Origin: Burkholderia sp. BCC0322
Lineage (GTDB): Bacteria; Pseudomonadota; Gammaproteobacteria; Burkholderiales; Burkholderiaceae
Direction of reading: 5' to 3'
Assembly: GCF_902833045.1 (NCBI RefSeq)
Contig: NZ_CADFDU010000005.1
Coordinates: 124,583 to 188,582 of the forward strand
DNA length: 64,000 bases
The translations under genes and the position numbers were made by a program. The notes beneath the pieces are model-generated. The model did no database searches and was not told where the DNA came from. It saw nothing but the letters and a program-made list of their open reading frames with translations. Shown here one piece after another: positions 17,981 through 25,795 of the stretch; positions within the stretch are counted from its first letter, which is position 1; every line of letters begins with the position of its first letter.

Positions 17981-18010
17981 GCGCGGCGTCCTTCATTTCG
18001 GGAGCATGCG

Positions 18011-19435
18011 ATGCGAACTTCACAACAGTCCTATATCGACGGCCGGTGGCTCGATCCGGCCGATGCGCAGTCGATCGACGTGATCGACCCGAGCACCGCG
18101 CGGCCGTATGCGCAGCTCAGGATCGGCGGCGCGGCCGACGTCGATCGCGCGGTCGGCGCGGCGAAGCAGGTGTTCGACACGTATTCGCGCTGGCCGGTGG
18201 ACGAACGCGTCGCGCTGCTGCGGCGCGTGCTCGAGATCTATCAGCGCCGCTACGAGGAGGTCGCGCAGACGATCAGCCAGGAGATGGGCGCGCCGATCGC
18301 GTTCGCGCGCTCAGCGCAGGCCGCGGTCGGCACCGCGCACCTCGAGCAGACGATCCGCGCGCTGCAGTCGTTCCGTTTCAGCACGCAGACCGATGCGCTG
18401 CTGGTGTCGCACGAGCCGATCGGCGTGTGCGCGCTGATCACACCGTGGAACTGGCCGATCAACCAGATCGTGTGCAAGGTCGCGCCGGCGCTCGCGGCCG
18501 GCTGCACGATGGTGCTCAAGCCGAGCGAGATCGCGCCGTTCAGCGCGATCCTGTTCGCGGAGATCCTGCACAAAGCCGGCGTGCCGCCCGGCGTGTTCAA
18601 CCTCGTGCACGGCTACGGGCATGAGGTGGGCGACGCGCTGTCGCGGCATCCGGACGTCGACATGGTGTCGTTCACGGGGTCGACGCGCGCGGGTGTCGAG
18701 GTCGCGAAGGCGGCCGCCGATACCGTGAAGCGCGTGCACCAGGAACTCGGCAGCAAGAGCCCGAACCTGATCCTGCCCGACGCCGATATCGAGGAGGCGG
18801 TCACGCGCGGCGTGCGCAGCTGCTTCAGCAACAGCGGACAGTCGTGCAATGCGCCGACGCGCATGCTGGTGCATGTCGACCATCTCGCGCAGGCCGAGCA
18901 GGCGGCGCGGCGGGAAGCGGAACGCACGGTCGTCGGCGATCCGCGTTCGACGGAAACCGGCATCGGGCCGGTGGTCAGCCGCACGCAGTTCGACCGCATC
19001 CAGCACTTCATCCGGCTCGGAATCGAAGAAGGCGCGACGCTCGTCGCCGGCGGCCCCGGGCGGCCGGACGGGCTCGGCGACGGCTTCTACGTGCGGCCGA
19101 CGGTGTTCTCGAACGTCACGCCGGACATGACGATCGCGCGCGAGGAAATCTTCGGGCCGGTGCTCGCGATCATGACCTACCGCACCGAGGACGAGGCCGT
19201 CGCGCTCGCGAACGATTCGGTCTACGGGCTCGCGGGCTACGTGCAGTCGAAGGATCTCGAACGCGCACGCCGGATCGCGGCGCGGCTGCGGGTCGGCAAT
19301 GTCCACATCAACTACCCGCCATGGAACCCGGCCGCGCCGTTCGGCGGCTACAAGCGCTCGGGCAACGGCCGCGAGTACGCGGAGTTCGGCCTCGTCGAGT
19401 ATCTGGAGACGAAGGGCACGACGGGGTACGCTTGA
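18011..19435 (+). CDS. NAD(P)-dependent aldehyde dehydrogenase
   Basis: 474 residues, normal length for the family. The catalytic Cys279 lies in NSGQSCNAPTRML, the general-base Glu in HQELGSKSPNLI and the coenzyme loop in SFTGSTRAGVEVAK. TPWNWPINQI and EEIFGPVLAI are further family motifs. GGGAG lies upstream of the ATG, 30 bases after the aminotransferase stop. It probably oxidises the aldehyde made by the aminotransferase to the acid, completing a short amine-to-acid pathway. Confidence 0.93.
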   Translation: MRTSQQSYIDGRWLDPADAQSIDVIDPSTARPYAQLRIGGAADVDRAVGAAKQVFDTYSRWPVDERVALLRRVLEIYQRRYEEVAQTISQEMGAPIAFARSAQAAVGTAHLEQTIRALQSFRFSTQTDALLVSHEPIGVCALITPWNWPINQIVCKVAPALAAGCTMVLKPSEIAPFSAILFAEILHKAGVPPGVFNLVHGYGHEVGDALSRHPDVDMVSFTGSTRAGVEVAKAAADTVKRVHQELGSKSPNLILPDADIEEAVTRGVRSCFSNSGQSCNAPTRMLVHVDHLAQAEQAARREAERTVVGDPRSTETGIGPVVSRTQFDRIQHFIRLGIEEGATLVAGGPGRPDGLGDGFYVRPTVFSNVTPDMTIAREEIFGPVLAIMTYRTEDEAVALANDSVYGLAGYVQSKDLERARRIAARLRVGNVHINYPPWNPAAPFGGYKRSGNGREYAEFGLVEYLETKGTTGYA

Positions 19436-19529
19436 GCGACGCGCGGATGCGCTGACCGGGCGGCGGCGTCCTGCGGGAAAGGGCGCCGCACCGCTGTTCA
19501 TCGATGGATCGATTGGGAGGAATTCGACG

Positions 19530-19607
19530 ATGCAGATGACGGAGATGACGGAGACGACCGAACGCATGCGCGGCGCGGTGGCGCGCGCGGTGGGCCGCGT
19601 GCGATGA
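19530..19607 (+). CDS. 25-residue leader peptide coupled to the MlrC gene
   Basis: A short frame MQMTEMTETTERMRGAVARA plus five residues is preceded by a very strong site (GGGAGG, 9 bases before ATG). Its TGA overlaps the next ATG (ATGA at 19604-19607). The MlrC gene itself has no Shine-Dalgarno, so this frame probably delivers ribosomes to it by translational coupling. Alternatively, MlrC translation could begin elsewhere in its own frame, but I see no better site. Whether the peptide has a function of its own is unknown. Confidence 0.5.
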   Translation: MQMTEMTETTERMRGAVARAVGRVR

Positions 19608-21118
19608 AGATCCTGATCGCCCGGATGAACCACGAGACCAACACGTTCTCGCCGGTGCCGACGCCGCTCGCCGCGTTCGGCCGCACCGGCCCCGACTGGG
19701 GCGACGACGCGTACCGCGCGAATCGCGGGATGCGCACCGCGATGGCTGCGTTCATCGATGCGGCCGAGCGTGAGGGCGCTGAAATCGTGACGCCGGTGTC
19801 GGCGGCCGCGAACCCGAGCGGGCCCGTCGCGGCCGACGCGTATGCGGCGATCTGCGACGCGATCGTCGCGGCCGCGCCCGGCTGCGATGCGGTGATGCTC
19901 GACCTGCACGGCGCGATGGTCGCCGAGCAGAGCGTGGACGGCGAGGGCGACCTGCTCGCGCGCGTGCGCGCGGCGCTGCCCGGCGCACCGATCGCGGTCG
20001 CGCTCGACCTGCACGCGAACGTCACGCAGAAGATGATCGATCACGCGGACGTGATCGTCAGTTTCAAGACCTACCCGCACGTCGACATGGTCGAGACCGG
20101 CGAGCATGCGGCACGCGTGCTGCTCGACCGGCTGCACGGCCGCGCGCGGGCCGTGCTCGCGTGGCGGCAGCCGCCGCTGCTGACGTCGACGCTGCGCAGC
20201 GCAAGCGCGGAAGGCGCGATGCGGCGCGCGGTGGAGGCCGCGCGCGCGGCCGAGGCCGACGGGATGCTCGCCGTCTCGGTGCTGCCCGGCTTTTCGCTCG
20301 CGGACATTCCCGCGCCGTGCATCAGCGTCGTCGTGGTGGCCGATGGCGACCGGGCCGCCGCCGACGCGGTGGCTGAGCGCATCGCACGGCAGATCTGGGA
20401 TGAGCGCGACGATTTCGTCTATCGCAGTGCGCCGCTCGCCGAATCGGTTGCGCAGGCTGCGGCGCTCGCGCGCGGCGCGGATCGCCCCGTGCTGATGCTC
20501 GATCACGGCGACAACTGCATGTCGGGCGGCCCGTGCGACACGATGGACCTGCTCGAGGCCGCGCTCGCGCACGGCCTCGACGGCATCGTCAGCGGGCCGC
20601 TGTGCGACCCGCAGGCCGTCGCGGCGCTGATCGACGCGGGGGTCGGCGCGAGCGTCACGGTACCGGTCGGCAACCGCCTGCCGTCGCACGGCGGCGTGCG
20701 GCGCGAGCCGTTCCGCGCGACCGGCATCGTGCGCGCGCTCACCGACGGCGAATACGTGATCACGGGGCCGACTTACACGGGCCAGCGCGCGTACATGGGC
20801 CGCACGGCCGTGCTCGATATCGGCGCGGCCACGCTGGTCATCAGCGAGCGTACGCAGGAGCCCTGGGATCTCGGCGTGTTCGAGAGCGTCGGTGTCGATC
20901 CGCGCCGCGCGCGCTTCCTGCTGCTGAAGTCGCGGATGTATTGCCGGCCGGTGTTCGTGCCGATCGCGGCCGCGCTGGTCGAGTGCGACAGCCGCGGCGT
21001 GACGGGTTCCGACTACGGGCTGTTCCGCTACGAGCGGCTCGCGCGGCCCGTGTATCCGCTCGACGATGTCGACGCGTGGCCGTCGTCCGGCGCACAGCGG
21101 ACGCAGCGGACGGATTGA
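19604..21118 (+). CDS. M81-family (MlrC-like) metallopeptidase/hydrolase
   Basis: A 504-residue protein of the microcystinase C family. It opens MKILIARMNHETNTFSP with the HETNTF signature, followed by DLHGAMV and ALDLHANVT (metal-binding segment) and the DHGDNCMSGGPCDTMDLLEA block that starts the second domain. Family members are cytoplasmic zinc enzymes acting on peptides or amides; most, including this one, have no known substrate and are not for microcystin. It follows the amine-catabolism genes on the same strand. Its start overlaps the stop of a 25-codon frame. An accessory amidohydrolase role in the same pathway is inferred. Confidence 0.85.
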   Translation: MKILIARMNHETNTFSPVPTPLAAFGRTGPDWGDDAYRANRGMRTAMAAFIDAAEREGAEIVTPVSAAANPSGPVAADAYAAICDAIVAAAPGCDAVMLDLHGAMVAEQSVDGEGDLLARVRAALPGAPIAVALDLHANVTQKMIDHADVIVSFKTYPHVDMVETGEHAARVLLDRLHGRARAVLAWRQPPLLTSTLRSASAEGAMRRAVEAARAAEADGMLAVSVLPGFSLADIPAPCISVVVVADGDRAAADAVAERIARQIWDERDDFVYRSAPLAESVAQAAALARGADRPVLMLDHGDNCMSGGPCDTMDLLEAALAHGLDGIVSGPLCDPQAVAALIDAGVGASVTVPVGNRLPSHGGVRREPFRATGIVRALTDGEYVITGPTYTGQRAYMGRTAVLDIGAATLVISERTQEPWDLGVFESVGVDPRRARFLLLKSRMYCRPVFVPIAAALVECDSRGVTGSDYGLFRYERLARPVYPLDDVDAWPSSGAQRTQRTD

Positions 21119-21245
21119 CGGAAACGAACCGGGCGCGGGACGCCGGATTGGCCGGCTTTCGGGCATCATGCGGTGGCGTCGACCCGTCGAGCAGCTGGGT
21201 CGGCCCATTCATTGCGTCCGCAACCGATCCGGAGAACCGACCGCC

Positions 21246-22433
21246 ATGCATTCGAATCCTTTCCGCCCGCGCAGCGCGCGCCTGCTCGCCGCGCTGACCC
21301 TCGCCACGACGGCCGTTGCCGCCCATGCCGCCGATTGGATCGTGTCCGGCAACGACGGCAAGTACCAGCGCGTCGAGGGCCGCGACACCTATCTGGCCGC
21401 GCCGCCCGCGGACACGCTGACGCTGCTCGACGCCAGCACGTTCCCGCCGAAGGTCGCGCTGCAGGTCGATGTCGAGAACGGCATCCAGGGGCCGCCCCAG
21501 GCGGTCGCGATCACGCCCGACGCGAAGCTCGCGCTCGTCGGCGCGCCGACGCGCTACGACACGGTCGCGAAGCAGCTCGTGTTCGACACGTTCCTGCAAG
21601 TCGTGAATCTCGACGCCGCGCCGCCGTCGATCGCGCGCATCGAGCTCGGCACGCATCCGCAAGGGATCGCGATCGACCGCTCGGGCAAGCTCGCGCTGGT
21701 CGCGAACGTCGACGGCAGCGTGTCGATCCTGCGCATCGACGGCACGAACGTGACGCTCGACGGCAACCTGAAGATCGGCAAGAAGCGGCTGGCCGGGATC
21801 AGCTTCACCCATGACGGCAAGCATGCGCTCGTGTCGCTGCGCGACGAGCAGGGCATCGCGGTGCTGAACGTCGACGACGGCAAGGTGACCGACAGCGGGT
21901 CGCGCCTGAGCACCGGCGTCGCGCCTTACACGATCGACGTGTCGAGCGACAACCGCTGGGCCGTCGTCAGCAACGTCGGGCTCGCGGGGCTGCCGGGCTA
22001 TACGGGCACGCTGGCGGGCGACGCCGATTCGGTCGCGCTGATCGACGTGTCGCGCGTGCCGTTCCGCACGGTCCAGTACCTGACGGTGCCGTCGCTGCCG
22101 GAGGGCGTCGCGATCTCGCCGAACGGGAAGTGGATCGCCGTGCAGGCGATGGACGGCTCGAACCTGACGCCCGACAATCCGGGCCGCCACAAGATCGGCA
22201 AGGTGCTGCTGTTCGAGATCCGCAACGGGCAGGCCGTGAAGGTGAGCGAGCTGCCCGGCGGCGAAGCCGCGCAGGGCATCGTGTTCACCGCCGACAGCCG
22301 GCACGTGATCGTGCAGTTCAACGTCGAGCGGCAACTCGCGCTCTATTCGGTCGAAGGCGGCAAGCTGCACGATACGGGCAAGCGGATCGCGCTGACGGGC
22401 GGGCCGTCTTCGTTGCGCACGTTGCCGCGCTGA
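21246..22433 (+). CDS. periplasmic beta-propeller protein (YVTN/lactonase-like)
   Basis: 395 residues with a Sec signal peptide (ARLLAALTLATTAVAAHA, then ADW). The mature part has repeated blades with the motif D.....V.NV....V.VLR/NVDDGKV and several AI.PDAKLALV/GISFTHDGKHALV units, as in YVTN and 6-phosphogluconolactonase-like propellers. GGAG lies 11 bases upstream of the ATG. The gene follows MlrC on the same strand after 127 bases, and a hairpin terminator lies 40 bases downstream, so it may be the last gene of the operon. The binding partner or reaction is unknown. Confidence 0.82.
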   Translation: MHSNPFRPRSARLLAALTLATTAVAAHAADWIVSGNDGKYQRVEGRDTYLAAPPADTLTLLDASTFPPKVALQVDVENGIQGPPQAVAITPDAKLALVGAPTRYDTVAKQLVFDTFLQVVNLDAAPPSIARIELGTHPQGIAIDRSGKLALVANVDGSVSILRIDGTNVTLDGNLKIGKKRLAGISFTHDGKHALVSLRDEQGIAVLNVDDGKVTDSGSRLSTGVAPYTIDVSSDNRWAVVSNVGLAGLPGYTGTLAGDADSVALIDVSRVPFRTVQYLTVPSLPEGVAISPNGKWIAVQAMDGSNLTPDNPGRHKIGKVLLFEIRNGQAVKVSELPGGEAAQGIVFTADSRHVIVQFNVERQLALYSVEGGKLHDTGKRIALTGGPSSLRTLPR

Positions 22434-22473
22434 CGCGCACGGCATCGACTCGTTCGGTTTCGTTAGTTCATGC

Positions 22474-22496
22474 GGCGCCCGGATTCGCCGGGCGCC
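22474..22496 (+). terminator. rho-independent-like terminator after the propeller gene
   Basis: Perfect 9-base stem ggcgcccgg / ccgggcgcc with a 5-base loop, about 40 bases after the stop. It is followed by a pyrimidine-rich but not T-run tail. Confidence 0.6.
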
Positions 22497-22537
22497 CGTC
22501 CGTGCCCCTTCCATGAGCCGCCGTTGCAACGTAACAA

Positions 22538-22789
22538 ATGGCGGGAGTTTGCACCCCAAGCCGCTTGACGCCGGATTGGTTGGTTAAACGAATCAACGCG
22601 GATGCCGGTTGCGCCGGCAACGTGAGCCTGGGCGCAATGGCGCCGTTCGGGAGGTTGAATGTCGGGCCGAACACGCCGCGCTACGACTTCAACGGCTCGG
22701 GCGGCTACCTGTCGTCGGGCGGGACGGGCGGCGCGATCGACTGCTTCAGCGTGACGCTGAACAACGGGCCGCCGTTCGCAGGCTGCTGA
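22538..22789 (+). CDS. small unknown ORF, possibly a remnant of a secreted protein
   Basis: 83 residues, with a Gly/Asn-rich second half (NVSLGAMAPFGRLNVGPN, then YDFNGSGGYLSSGGTGGA) ending DCFSVTLNNGPPFAGC. The composition looks like the C-terminal part of an exported beta-sheet protein, and codon use is coding-like from about residue 20. There is no signal peptide and no good ribosome site before the ATG, so a truncated gene is as likely as an intact small one. I cannot name a family. Confidence 0.4.
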   Translation: MAGVCTPSRLTPDWLVKRINADAGCAGNVSLGAMAPFGRLNVGPNTPRYDFNGSGGYLSSGGTGGAIDCFSVTLNNGPPFAGC

Positions 22790-22873
22790 CGGTGGCGTGT
22801 GCCGCGTGATGCCGCGCCAGCAGGCGCGGGAGCCAGCCGGTGAAACGCCGCGTGAATGCGCGCGGCGCTCGTT

Positions 22874-22895
22874 GCTTGCCGGCGGGCCGGCAAGC
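22874..22895 (-). terminator. hairpin after the methyltransferase gene
   Basis: Perfect 9-base stem gcttgccgg / ccggcaagc with a 4-base loop, 2 bases beyond the leftward methyltransferase stop. There is no T-run. Confidence 0.55.
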
Positions 22896-22897
22896 CG

Positions 22898-23674
22898 TTA
22901 CGGCTTGAGATACCTGTCGAGCCAGCGCGGTGTCGCCGCACGATCGAAGACGACGTGCAACTCGGAGCTGAACGCGCCGTATTCGAGCCCGTGGCGTTGG
23001 GCGAGCAGCGTCAGTGATTGCGTGGTGTGAAACGAGATGTGCCCGTTGCGCGGCGCGCAGTACCACCACTGATCGATGCCGCGTTCGATGATGTCGCGGT
23101 CGATCAGCGACGTCTGGAACAGCAATGCGCCGTCGGGCTTCCGGTAGCGCTCGATCTGGTCGAAGAGATCCAGCGGCGCCGGATGATGCTCGAACACTTC
23201 GAACGACAGGATCGTATCGAACCGGCCTTCGGGCGGAACCGGGTGCGAGAACGGGTCGTACGAGGTGACGTCCGCGAAGCCGCGCGACGACAGCTTCCGT
23301 TCCAGCAAGCCCAGCCCCGAGCCGAAGTCGAGAATCCGGCCTTCGCGCATTTCCGGAAAACTGCCGCAGATCAGGTCGGCGTGCTGTTGCGGACGGGTCT
23401 CGAGATAATCGGGGTCGTGGCGCGCATAGTCGGCGTTGTACACATGCTGCGCGAAATCGTCGTGCGTCCAGTCGTCGAACGCGGGCGCCCACGTGAAGCC
23501 GCATTGCTCGCAGGCGTAGTAGTAGATCGGGATGCCGGCATACGGGTCGACTTTCTTGCCGGCCATGACATCGGCGCCGCAGCGCGAAAAATCGACCAGG
23601 CCGCAGATGCGCGCCTGGGCCGAACACACTTTGCAGGCGAGGGCCGTTGGATGGCGGTTCAGGTCGTGATTCAA
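22898..23674 (-). CDS. SAM-dependent methyltransferase with N-terminal zinc ribbon
   Basis: 258 residues. An N-terminal CxxC pair (ACKVCSAQA) and a second one (YYACEQCGF) about 40 residues on suggest a small zinc ribbon. A class I methyltransferase follows, with motif I GRILDFGSGLGLLERKL, motif II-like DVTSYDPF and FDTILSFEVFEHHPAPLDLF, and a motif IV/V region LLFQTSLIDRD. This layout is seen in methyltransferases of sugar or glycan pathways, but the substrate here is unknown. The start is a TTG at 23674, with GGGAG 8 bases upstream; the longer frame to 23995 is antisense-like and contains the next small gene on the same strand. Confidence 0.82.
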   Translation of the reverse strand: MNHDLNRHPTALACKVCSAQARICGLVDFSRCGADVMAGKKVDPYAGIPIYYYACEQCGFTWAPAFDDWTHDDFAQHVYNADYARHDPDYLETRPQQHADLICGSFPEMREGRILDFGSGLGLLERKLSSRGFADVTSYDPFSHPVPPEGRFDTILSFEVFEHHPAPLDLFDQIERYRKPDGALLFQTSLIDRDIIERGIDQWWYCAPRNGHISFHTTQSLTLLAQRHGLEYGAFSSELHVVFDRAATPRWLDRYLKP

Positions 23675-23784
23675 GTTCCTGTCTCCCGTTCGCCGGCGAG
23701 GCGTGCGCGTGATGGATGGTGCGGGAGAGGCTATCACAGTCGAGTCGGCCGTCGCGGCTGCGCAGGGCGAGCCGCCACGCGCGC

Positions 23785-23919
23785 TTACGGACGCAGCAGG
23801 TCGAATCCGCCGAAGACGACGACACCGCTCAACACGATCATCGCGACGGAGTGCTGGCCGAAGTAGAGAATCGCGGCGGCAAGCCACGTCGTGATGCAGA
23901 AGGCGCCGATGCGGGCCAT
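23785..23919 (-). CDS. 44-residue membrane protein
   Basis: MARIGAFCITTWLAAAILYF is followed by a second hydrophobic stretch (SVAMIVLSGVVVFGGFDLL) and ends RP. There are two likely transmembrane helices with a short loop and almost nothing else. AGGA lies 8 bases before the ATG. It is upstream of, and on the same strand as, the methyltransferase gene (110 bases between). Tiny two-helix proteins of this type are common and poorly annotated; no function is inferred. Confidence 0.6.
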   Translation of the reverse strand: MARIGAFCITTWLAAAILYFGQHSVAMIVLSGVVVFGGFDLLRP

Positions 23920-24330
23920 CGTGTGTTCCTCGAATGCGTGATGAAGTGAGTGCGCGCCGAACGGCGTTCGCCGCTCGAATCGGCGCGCGGGGCATGCCGG
24001 CGGACGGAAAAGCCGACCGCGAAGCCGCGACCGCGGCGCCAACGCGCGTGGCGCGCCGAACCCGGAAGGACGGGAGCCGAGGCCGGCGGCGTCGCGCGCG
24101 AGCCCGGCGGCGGTCGGCGCGCGAATCCGGGGCGGCAAACCGGCGATTTTACCAGCGCCGCCGTGTCGCCAATCTGGCCCTTTCGCGGCGAAAACGCGGC
24201 GATCTTCGGCCAATCCCGTCCGGCCCCGAGACTCAAGTTTCGTGTGACGAATGCCGTAAACGAGTTGGAAGGCAGCTTCTGCCTCCGTCACGATTCGTTT
24301 ACCGACCCAACCGACTTACGGACCGACACG
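23920..24330. other. intergenic region, no gene seen
   Basis: 411 bases between the divergent small membrane protein and the FlxA-like gene. It contains a short inverted repeat (gccgaacggcgttcgcc near 23958). It presumably carries both promoters; nothing else is recognisable. Confidence 0.4.
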
Positions 24331-24813
24331 ATGCAAATCGATTTCTCCACGACCACGCGCGCCCCGCTGGCGGACGGCGGCCTGACCGCGAATACGTCGT
24401 CGGGCGCCGCGGCGACCCACTCGGCCGCGGCCGCCGCAACGTCGTCCACCGACGGCGCGACGAATACCACCGGTGCGACCAGCACGACAGGCGCCACCGG
24501 CACGCAGGGTTCGACCGGCGCCACCGGCGGAACGCTCGGCGCATCGGGCGGATCGTCGGACAGCCCGGCGGTCGCCCAACTGAAAGCGTTGATCGACCGG
24601 CTGCAGAAACAGCTGGCCACGATCGAGCGCCAGATGGCGAGCGCGGCGCAGCGCGCGAAGGACGATCCGGCCGCGGCGGTCGAACAGCAGTCGCTGAGCG
24701 CGGAAGCCGGCGCGATCTCGGGCGCGCTCGCGACCGCGGTCTCGCAACTGGCGGCGGCGATCGAGAAAGCGGGCGGCTCGACGGCAGGCGGGCTGGTGTC
24801 GACGCAGGCCTGA
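24331..24813 (+). CDS. FlxA-like protein with Thr/Gly/Ala-rich N-terminus
   Basis: 160 residues. Residues 20-75 are low-complexity Ser/Thr/Gly/Ala with imperfect TGAT(G/S)TTGA-like units (GATNTTGATSTTGATGTQGS). Residues about 80-155 form amphipathic helices beginning VAQLKALIDRLQKQLATIER, the coiled-coil segment typical of FlxA-like family proteins. FlxA itself is a flagellar-regulon gene of unknown role in E. coli; members in Burkholderia are stand-alone. There is no signal peptide. The ATG at 24331 is the first start of the conserved N-terminal MQIDFS; the ribosome site is weak. Confidence 0.65.
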   Translation: MQIDFSTTTRAPLADGGLTANTSSGAAATHSAAAAATSSTDGATNTTGATSTTGATGTQGSTGATGGTLGASGGSSDSPAVAQLKALIDRLQKQLATIERQMASAAQRAKDDPAAAVEQQSLSAEAGAISGALATAVSQLAAAIEKAGGSTAGGLVSTQA

Positions 24814-24847
24814 CCGGCTGCGGCCGCGGCCCGCGCCACGACCGGCC

Positions 24848-25045
24848 CTGTTCCGCTGCTTCGCGCGGCACCGCAAGGACGACGCGGAACCGTGCGCGAC
24901 GCCGGACCGGGTCGACGCATTCGCAGCGGCGGTCGGCGAAACGATGCGCACGCAACCGATTACAGCGCGCAGGATCTCGCGGCGATCGCCGTGCCGGTCA
25001 CGATCGTGCCGGGCGAGCACGATGAATTCATCCGGCCCGACCGTG
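24848..25045 (+). pseudogene. frameshifted C-terminal fragment of an alpha/beta-hydrolase
   Basis: One frame reads RVDAFAAAVGETMRTQP. The next frame continues DYSAQDLAAIAVPVTIVPGE followed by HDEFIRPD. Together they give the acid-residue region of an alpha/beta-hydrolase (RTQPDYSAQDLA.I.VPV.IV.GEHDEFI). The join is CCG/GAT sharing one G at 24958, that is, a single-base deletion. The nucleophile half and the C-terminal His region are missing. Confidence 0.65.
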
Positions 25046-25070
25046 GGCCCGCGCGTTCGCCGCCCGGGGT

Positions 25071-25427
25071 TCATACCATCGCGTTGTCGCTGCCCGGAAT
25101 CTCGTGCGCCTTGATCTGCTTTCGGTGCAGCTTGTACAACAGCTTGCCGAGCATGCCGTCCTCGTGGCACGCGCGCGTCATGTTGAGCACGTATGCGTCG
25201 TCGGGTGCGACGGCCTGTGCCCCCATGACCCAGCGCACGCTTTCGCGGTAGTTGTCGTGCGACTTGTCGCGGCCGTCGCAGAGGAAACCCGATAACGCGG
25301 CCATCGCCGCCGGATGACCGACCTCGGCGTGCCGTCGCAGTTCGTCGATGTAGCGATGGCGGGAATGCGCGCCGTCGCGGGCGAAGCCGAATGCGCCCGC
25401 GCGGTGTCCGTAGCCGCGCAGGACCAT
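25071..25427 (-). CDS. hypothetical protein with Sel1/TPR-like helical repeat
   Basis: 118 residues, soluble. Residues 30-90 (ELRRHAEVGHPAAMAALSGF, then CDGRDKSHDNYRESVRWVMG) follow the A..G...AM..L...LC.G....D...A..W...A pattern of Sel1-like repeats. It ends with a basic stretch. The ATG at 25427 has no clear Shine-Dalgarno, so the true start could be further inside. It is divergent from the beta-lactamase gene. The function is unknown; repeat proteins of this type mediate protein contacts. Confidence 0.5.
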   Translation of the reverse strand: MVLRGYGHRAGAFGFARDGAHSRHRYIDELRRHAEVGHPAAMAALSGFLCDGRDKSHDNYRESVRWVMGAQAVAPDDAYVLNMTRACHEDGMLGKLLYKLHRKQIKAHEIPGSDNAMV

Positions 25428-25576
25428 GGCCGCCGTGCACGCGCGCGTCGGGATGCCCGTTCGATCGCGCCGCGTACCGGCGTATGCGGATCTGACAAGA
25501 CTTATCTCTTTTTCAGCGATTTTCGACGCGGTGCGATTCGGCCGTCGGATTGAATGCTGTTAACACCGACAGGTTG

Positions 25577-25605
25577 TTCCGGGAAACCGGCGAGCGTTCC
25601 CGGAA
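25577..25605. promoter_or_regulatory. tandem TTCC(G/C)GGAA palindromes upstream of the beta-lactamase
   Basis: TTCCGGGAA (25577-25585) and TTCCCGGAA (25597-25605) have centres exactly 20 bases apart, on the same helix face. They also form one larger 8+8 inverted repeat. They lie about 190 bases before the beta-lactamase ATG, in a 368-base divergent region with no gene. This is a likely operator for an unidentified dimeric regulator. Confidence 0.45.
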
Positions 25606-25795
25606 TGGCGTCCGGTAACGCAAGGCTTCGGGTATCTCATTAGTTTTTCTTTAGGCTCGCGCAACATATCGTCGATTGTCCGCCGCGTGCCGACAGGGGA
25701 TAGTCCTGCTTCGGCAGGCCGGCCACTGCGATTGCCGCGTGGCGCGGCCGGATCCGTTGTCCACACAACCATCAGAAATCAAGGGAACCGCAACC

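Noticed and set aside
18311-21208. 965-codon leftward open frame opposite the aldehyde dehydrogenase and MlrC genes
   Set aside because: It spans two real genes on the other strand, has no ribosome site and has Arg/His-rich shadow composition.
24440-24560. Thr/Gly/Ala repeats considered as a DNA repeat or CRISPR-like array
   Set aside because: The units are irregular and lie inside a coding frame; they are low-complexity protein sequence.
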